From: JBAZDC01 sp041654595
GTDB taxonomy: Bacteria; Pseudomonadota; Gammaproteobacteria; Burkholderiales; Burkholderiaceae_B
Assembly: GCA_964551305.1 (NCBI GenBank)
Contig: CAZKBT010000028.1
Location: forward strand, 1 to 40,168
Length of the DNA stretch: 40,168 nt
Reading direction: 5' to 3'
The position numbers were made by a program, and so were the translations under genes. The notes beneath the pieces are model-generated. The model made no database searches. It worked only from the letters and a program-made list of their open reading frames with translations, and was not told where the DNA came from. Shown in pieces: positions 35,416 through 40,168 of the stretch (within the stretch, counting starts at the first letter, position 1; every line of letters begins with the position of its first letter).

Positions 35416-36165
35416 TTACTCGCGCTCTTCTTCGACTTCGACGAATTCCTCGGCGCCTTCGGCGATTTCCTCGACCAGACCGTTCAGGTTCTGTTCGCGG
35501 CCTTCCAGGACCGCATCGGCGATGCCGCGCGCATACAGCGCGATGGCTTTGGCGGAGTCGTCATTGCCGGGAATCACATAATCCACGCCGTCCGGCGAGT
35601 GATTGGTATCAACGACGGCGATCACGGGAATACCAAGGGTGCGCGCTTCGGCGACGGCGATCTTGTGGTAGCCGACGTCGATCACGAACAGCGCTTCGGG
35701 CAAGGTGTTCATGTTCTTGATACCGCCGATCGCCTTGTTCAGTTTTTCCAGCTCGCGTTCGAACATGAGGGCTTCTTTCTTGCTCATGCGCTCGGTGGCG
35801 CCTTCCGCCTGCTGGGCTTCCATTTCCTTCAGACGCTTGACCGAGGTCTTGACCGTCTTGAAGTTGGTCATCATGCCGCCCAGCCAACGGCTGTCGACAT
35901 AAGGCATGCCGGCGCGCATGGCTTCGGCGGCCACGAGCTCGCGCGCGGCGCGCTTGGTACCCACGAACAGTATGCTGCCCCCGCGGGCGGCGATCTGACG
36001 CGCTACTTTGGCGGCTTCCTGGAACTTGGCAACGGTTTGCTCGAGGTTGATGATGTGGATCTTGTTGCGCTGGCCGAAAATGTATTGCGCCATTTTCGGA
36101 TTCCAGTAACGGGTTTGGTGGCCGAAGTGGACGCCGGCCTCTAGCATTTCACGCATCAAAGACAT
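35416..36165 (-). CDS. rpsB: 30S ribosomal protein S2
   Basis: The 249-residue protein starts MSLMREMLEAGVHFGHQTRYWNPKM at 36165 with a GGAGAG ribosome-binding site, and continues with GSILFVGTKRAA, RWLGGMMTNFKTV and IPVIAVVDTNHSPDGVDYVIPGNDD, all S2 signatures. The acidic C-terminal tail (EGAEEFVEVEEERE) is typical of betaproteobacteria. A frame extension to 36378 adds about 70 non-conserved residues and was rejected. S2 often represses its own operon through the 5' leader. Confidence 0.98.
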   Translation of the reverse strand: MSLMREMLEAGVHFGHQTRYWNPKMAQYIFGQRNKIHIINLEQTVAKFQEAAKVARQIAARGGSILFVGTKRAARELVAAEAMRAGMPYVDSRWLGGMMTNFKTVKTSVKRLKEMEAQQAEGATERMSKKEALMFERELEKLNKAIGGIKNMNTLPEALFVIDVGYHKIAVAEARTLGIPVIAVVDTNHSPDGVDYVIPGNDDSAKAIALYARGIADAVLEGREQNLNGLVEEIAEGAEEFVEVEEERE

Positions 36166-36497
36166 GTAGAACTCTCCAAGGGTTAGGTCTTGTACCAAGT
36201 CTGCACCGCTGCCATGTGCCCATCTTGCCGATGGCGAAAAATGGCGGCGACACCCTCTTGACCGGGCACGCGATTTCAAAAAGCAAAGAGCGCCCTTCTT
36301 GGCGGGCCGATGAACGAAAATCGGCAAAACGCCAGTCAAGGAACTACAATGCAAGTCTTCCCATGAATCATCCCGCAAGCCGAAAAGCCCGCCCAGAACC
36401 TTGCAAACAGGTTTGCGCGCCTCCCTTCCGGACCAGGGCGAAAATTCATAGAAAGCCTATAATTCTACTATTTTTATGCACCAGAGTACAAGTTGCC
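36166..36497. promoter_or_regulatory. rpsB/map divergent intergenic region (332 bp)
   Basis: The region contains no gene. It holds the rpsB leader on the minus strand and the map promoter on the plus strand. GCCGAT-8 nt-ATCGGC (36306-36325), extendable by outer GGCG/CGCC pairs, could form a hairpin in the rpsB leader, where S2 autoregulation would act. A perfect TATAAT at 36458-36463 on the plus strand is a likely -10 for map, although no good -35 lies 17 bp upstream. The rpsB promoter itself was not located. Confidence 0.5.
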
Positions 36498-37310
36498 ATG
36501 AGTAGTCTCGTTACCGATCCCGTCGACCTCGATAAAATGCGCGCCGCCTGCCAGGCGGCCGCCAGCGCCCTGGATTACCTGGCCCCTTACGTGAAGGCGG
36601 GGGTCACGACCGGCGAGCTGGATCGTTTGTGCATGGACTACATCACGAACGTGCTACACGTCGAATCCGCCACTGTCGGCTATGCACCTCCGGGATACAC
36701 GCCTTTTCCGGGCTCGATCTGCACATCGATCAATCATGTGATCTGCCACGGCATCCCGGGCGACAAAGTGCTGAAGAACGGCGACATCATGAACATCGAC
36801 GTCACCGTCATCAAGGACGGCTGGTTCGGCGATACCAGCAGGATGTTCCACATCGGCGAGCCGTCGATACTCGCCCGGCGGCTGACCGAGACCGCCTATG
36901 AATGCATGTGGTTGGGCATCCTGGCCGTGCGGCCCGGCGCCACCCTGGGCGACATCGGCCATGCCATTCAGAGGCATGCCGAAAAGCATGGGTTCTCGGT
37001 GGTCCGCGAATATTGCGGCCACGGCGTCGGGCGCAAGTTCCACCAGGACCCTCAGGTCCTGCACTATGGCAAGCCCGGCACCGGGGAAACGCTCGAGCCG
37101 GGCATGATCTTCACCATCGAGCCCATGATCAATGCCGGGCGCAAGGAAACGCGCTGCCTGGCGGACGGCTGGACCGTCGTCACCCGCGACCACAGCCTTT
37201 CGGCGCAATGGGAGCACAGCATCCTGGTTACCGAAGACGGCTATGAAATCCTGACCGTTTCGCCCGGCATGCCCGCCCCGCCCTCTTTCGTTCAGGCGGA
37301 GACGGTCTAA
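36498..37310 (+). CDS. map: type I methionine aminopeptidase
   Basis: The 270-residue enzyme removes the initiator methionine from new proteins. The metal ligands are visible: the two aspartates in NIDVTVIKDGWFGDTSRMF (about 98-116), the histidine in YCGHGVGRKFH, the glutamate in FTIEPMIN and the glutamate in WEHSILVTEDG. The ATG at 36498 gives the family N-terminus. Earlier in-frame ATGs (36216 and later) lie in the rpsB leader. Divergent from rpsB as in many proteobacteria, and followed by glnD after 22 bp. Confidence 0.97.
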   Translation: MSSLVTDPVDLDKMRAACQAAASALDYLAPYVKAGVTTGELDRLCMDYITNVLHVESATVGYAPPGYTPFPGSICTSINHVICHGIPGDKVLKNGDIMNIDVTVIKDGWFGDTSRMFHIGEPSILARRLTETAYECMWLGILAVRPGATLGDIGHAIQRHAEKHGFSVVREYCGHGVGRKFHQDPQVLHYGKPGTGETLEPGMIFTIEPMINAGRKETRCLADGWTVVTRDHSLSAQWEHSILVTEDGYEILTVSPGMPAPPSFVQAETV

Positions 37311-37332
37311 TCCGGCCCCGCGCATTCGGCCC

Positions 37333-39945
37333 ATGTTCGCTCCCACGCCTCCCAACTCCGTTGCGTCGATCCGCAAGCAGCTGGAGCAGCACCGGGGCGA
37401 AGCCATCGCCTCCTTCCGGGAGCAACTGCGGCCGGAAGCCTTGCTGACCGCGCTGCGACGCGCCACGGACCAGGCTTTGCGCGAATTGGTGAAAGCATGC
37501 CCGTTGCCCGCCGGCGCAGCCCTGGTGGCCGTGGGCGGCTACGGCCGGGGCGAGCTATATCCGCATTCAGACGTGGATATCCTGCTCCTGCTGCGCCGCG
37601 CACCGGATCCGCGGGATACGGAGGAAATCGAAGCGCTGATCGCCGCCATGTGGGACCTGGGCATCGAACCGGGCCATAGCGTTCGCACGCCCGATCAGTG
37701 CATGCACGAGGCCGCGCAGGACATCACTGTCGAAACCTCGTTGCTGGAAGCCCGCTGGCTGGCCGGCGACAAGGAATTGTTCCAGGATCTGGTGGACAGA
37801 TTGCACCAGAACATGGACGCCACGCAGTTTTTCCAGGCCAAGCTCGCTGAAATGCAACAGCGCCACGCGCGCTACCAGGAAACGCCTTACGCGCTGGAGC
37901 CCAACAGCAAGGAATCGCCCGGCGGCCTGCGCGACCTGCAAGTACTGCTGTGGATGACCAAAGCGGCGGGCCTGGGCGGCTCGTGGCACGAAGTCGCGCG
38001 CACGGACCTGTTGACGACCGCGGAATTTCGGGCGCTGCGGCGCGCGGACGTGGCGTTCAAGCGCCTGCGCATCGAATTGCACCTGCTGACCAACCGCCGG
38101 GAAGATCGGGTGCTGTTCGATCTGCAGCCCGCGCTGGCTGCGATCTATGGATTCGAAGCCACGCGCACCCGGCGGCCCAGCGAACTGCTGATGCAGCGTT
38201 ATTATTGGGCGGCCCGAGTGGTCACGCAGCTGAACCTCATCATGCTGCAAAGCCTGGAAGAGCGGTTCTTCCCCGCCCCGCCCGAAGCGCCGCGCATCCT
38301 GGACGATGATTTCTGCGTTACCCGAAACCGGCTCGACCTGCGCCGGGAAGACAGCCTGGAGCGCAATCCGGCCTTGCTGCTGCGGGCCTTCTTGACGATA
38401 CAGGAACATCCCGAGATCGTCGGCATGTCCGCCCGGATGCTGCGCGCCATGTGGCAAGCCAAGTATCGCATCGATCCGCAGTTTCGCCAGAACCCGGTCA
38501 ATCGGCGCCATTTCCTCCAGATCCTGCAGCAGCCCCGGGGCATCGTGCACGCCATGCGCAGCATGAACATGCTCAACATCCTGCCGCGCTACCTGCCCGT
38601 GTTCCGCCGCATCGTCGGACAGATGCAGCACGACCTGTTTCATGCGTATACCGTCGACCAGCATATTCTGATGGTGCTGCGCAACCTGCGCCGCTTCACC
38701 ATGCCGGAACACGCCCAGGAATATCCGCTGGCCAGCCAGCTCATGGCCGATTTCGACAAGCATTGGCTGATCTACATCGCCGCCCTTTTTCATGACATTG
38801 CCAAAGGCCGGGGCGGCGACCATTCCGAGCTGGGCGCCGTGGACGCTCGGCAGTTCTGCGAGGATCACGGCCTGGACGCGGAAGACACGGAGCTCGTGGT
38901 ATTCCTGGTACGCCGGCATCTGACCATGTCGACCTATGCGCAAAAGCGCGACCTGAGCGATCCCGACGTCATCAACGCGTTCGCCAGATGCGTCCAGACC
39001 GAAAGACGGCTATCCGCACTGTACCTGCTGACCGTCGCGGACATCCGCGGCACCAGCCCGAAAGTCTGGAACACCTGGAAGGGCAAGCTGCTGGAGGATC
39101 TGTATCATCAGACACGCGCGGCCTTGGGCGGAAAACTGGTCGATACCGGCACGGTATTGGCGCAACGCAAGGCCGCCGCGGCCGATGCCATACGGCTGTC
39201 GGGCCTGCGCGACGAAAGCCGGGAGGCGTTCTGGAGTCAAATGGACGTGGCGTATTTCCTGCGCCACGACGCCAATGACATCGCCTGGCACACACGGCAT
39301 CTCTATCACCAGACGGATACGGGCGCGGCAGTGGTCAAGGCCCGGGTCGTCGGCCAGAACGAAGCCTTGCAGATCATGGTGTACACCCCCGATCGCGACG
39401 ATCTGTTCGTGAGCTTGTGCCGTTATTTCGACCAGCGTTCCCTGAGCATCCAGGACGCGCGCATCCATACGACGAAGCACGGATGGGCGCTGGACAGCTT
39501 CATTGCGCTGCTCCCCAACCATGACAAGGATTATCGCTCGAACGCGACACTGGTGGAGCACGAACTGGAAGCCTTCCTCGTGAATCCGCCATCTGACGCC
39601 GGCGAGGAATCGCAGTCGGGGGGATGGACCATGCGCTCGCGCCGGTCGCGCGTTTTCCCCGTCGTGCCCACCGTCGACTTGCAGCCCGACGAGCAAGGCG
39701 CGTCCTGGCGGCTGGCGATCACAGCGGCCGACCGCCCGGGGCTCCTGCTCAGCCTGTCCCGGGTTTTCGTCAAGCACGGCATCGCCTTGAAAATGGCCAA
39801 GATACTGACGCTGGGCGATCGGGTCGAGGATGTATTCATCATCATGGGTCCGGGTCTGAGCCACCCCAGGACGCAGCTGCAATTCGAGCGCCACGTCCTG
39901 GCCACCCTGGACACCACCCATTCCGAACTCGCGCGGAGCCCCTGA
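37333..39945 (+). CDS. glnD: [Protein-PII] uridylyltransferase / uridylyl-removing enzyme
   Basis: The 870-residue bifunctional nitrogen sensor has the nucleotidyltransferase motif GGYGRGELYPHSDVDILLL (68-86), the HD hydrolase domain with the LFHDIAKGRGGDHSELG segment (about 485-501), and two C-terminal ACT domains (about 680-760 and 790-865) that sense glutamine. It adds UMP to PII proteins when glutamine is low and removes it when glutamine is high. The start MFAPTPPNS is 22 bp after map, with no clear promoter between, so co-transcription is likely. Confidence 0.97.
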   Translation: MFAPTPPNSVASIRKQLEQHRGEAIASFREQLRPEALLTALRRATDQALRELVKACPLPAGAALVAVGGYGRGELYPHSDVDILLLLRRAPDPRDTEEIEALIAAMWDLGIEPGHSVRTPDQCMHEAAQDITVETSLLEARWLAGDKELFQDLVDRLHQNMDATQFFQAKLAEMQQRHARYQETPYALEPNSKESPGGLRDLQVLLWMTKAAGLGGSWHEVARTDLLTTAEFRALRRADVAFKRLRIELHLLTNRREDRVLFDLQPALAAIYGFEATRTRRPSELLMQRYYWAARVVTQLNLIMLQSLEERFFPAPPEAPRILDDDFCVTRNRLDLRREDSLERNPALLLRAFLTIQEHPEIVGMSARMLRAMWQAKYRIDPQFRQNPVNRRHFLQILQQPRGIVHAMRSMNMLNILPRYLPVFRRIVGQMQHDLFHAYTVDQHILMVLRNLRRFTMPEHAQEYPLASQLMADFDKHWLIYIAALFHDIAKGRGGDHSELGAVDARQFCEDHGLDAEDTELVVFLVRRHLTMSTYAQKRDLSDPDVINAFARCVQTERRLSALYLLTVADIRGTSPKVWNTWKGKLLEDLYHQTRAALGGKLVDTGTVLAQRKAAAADAIRLSGLRDESREAFWSQMDVAYFLRHDANDIAWHTRHLYHQTDTGAAVVKARVVGQNEALQIMVYTPDRDDLFVSLCRYFDQRSLSIQDARIHTTKHGWALDSFIALLPNHDKDYRSNATLVEHELEAFLVNPPSDAGEESQSGGWTMRSRRSRVFPVVPTVDLQPDEQGASWRLAITAADRPGLLLSLSRVFVKHGIALKMAKILTLGDRVEDVFIIMGPGLSHPRTQLQFERHVLATLDTTHSELARSP

Positions 39946-39949
39946 CTTC

Positions 39950-40168
39950 ATGGAACTTTCCGAACTGGCGATCAACTTCAGCCGCAGCCTGCTGTTCGCC
40001 TTGGCTACGCTGCTGCCCATACTCAATCCTCCCGCGGTCGCGCCCATATTCCTTTCGCTGACCGAAGGGGCGACCGAGCAGGCGCGCTCGGAACTGGCCA
40101 AGCGGGTGGCCGTCAACCTGACGATCATGCTTTTTGCCGCGACCATTGCGGGAAACGTCATACTGAGC
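39950..40168 (+). CDS. MarC family integral membrane protein, 3' end cut off
   Basis: The first 73 codons are present from ATG at 39950 to the window edge. The sequence MELSELAINFSRSLLFAL with the following ATLLPILNPPAVAPIFLSLTEG has the first transmembrane helix and the N-P-P-A-x-A-P-I-F-L-S-L-T signature of the MarC/YchE family. A second hydrophobic segment (about 53-73) follows. The start is 4 bp after glnD, so it is probably co-transcribed with it. The physiological role of the family is not settled. Confidence 0.85.
   Translation, partial: MELSELAINFSRSLLFALATLLPILNPPAVAPIFLSLTEGATEQARSELAKRVAVNLTIMLFAATIAGNVILS

Noticed and set aside
36166..36378. Longer S2 protein starting at 36378
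   Set aside because: The additional residues are not conserved in S2, and a GGAGAG ribosome-binding site precedes the ATG at 36165.

Overview
The window is a high-GC (roughly 60%) betaproteobacterial chromosome segment. Its protein sequences and gene order fit a member of the Alcaligenaceae (Bordetella/Achromobacter-like). The reasons are the Burkholderiales order rpsB-tsf-pyrH-frr-uppS-cdsA-dxr-rseP-bamA-skp-lpxD-fabZ-lpxA-lpxB-rnhB, map-glnD divergent from rpsB, a Bug-family solute-binding protein beside an IclR regulator, and the ppsA/ppsR divergent pair. The genus is an inference. No rRNA, tRNA, insertion sequence or CRISPR array was found.

Layout. (1) Bases 1-2116, minus strand: acyl-CoA dehydrogenase and a 3-hydroxyisobutyryl-CoA hydrolase-like gene (cut by the window edge), probably valine/isobutyryl-CoA catabolism. 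(2) 2200-3466: rnfH-ratA (minus) divergent from smpB (plus). (3) 3477-14779: an accessory catabolic block with an IclR regulator, a divergent PhyH dioxygenase-SDR pair, a minus-strand operon (alpha/beta hydrolase, degenerate SDR, SDR, M20 amidohydrolase, polysaccharide-deacetylase/cyclic-imidase-like protein, AEC transporter) and a second minus-strand operon (Bug binding protein, Asp/Glu-racemase-like protein, M81 metallopeptidase). (4) 15020-19580: ogt, a type II NADH dehydrogenase and ppsA, all minus. (5) 19757-20590: ppsR, divergent from ppsA. (6) 20584-36165: a long minus-strand housekeeping run from rpsB at the right down to an RNA methyltransferase at the left. It covers translation, UMP kinase, undecaprenyl-PP, CDP-DAG, isoprenoid precursor, outer-membrane assembly and lipid A genes. 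(7) 36498-40168: map, glnD and the start of a MarC-family gene, all plus.

The most interesting signal is in region 3. Three promoters, in front of the PhyH gene, the alpha/beta hydrolase gene and the Bug gene, share one architecture. Each has a perfect TTGACA -35, a 17-bp spacer and an AT-rich -10, followed 8-10 bp later by a related box ATAAMAATAC-NNN-GTATT. In two of the three the box is a clean 5-3-5 palindrome. It lies at the predicted transcription start, where a repressor would block initiation, and one copy lies next to the iclR gene. This ties about 11 kb of genes into one candidate IclR regulon. The gene content (Bug uptake, AEC transport, imidase-like and M20 hydrolases, racemase-like enzyme, M81 peptidase, hydrolase, dioxygenase, SDRs) suggests stepwise breakdown of an amide- or imide-bearing carboxylate. 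The substrate is unknown.

The housekeeping half is conventional. Many neighbouring genes overlap by ATGA/GTGA, implying translational coupling. Clear factor-independent terminators follow ogt and tsf, a strong hairpin follows ppsA, and another separates rpsB from tsf.
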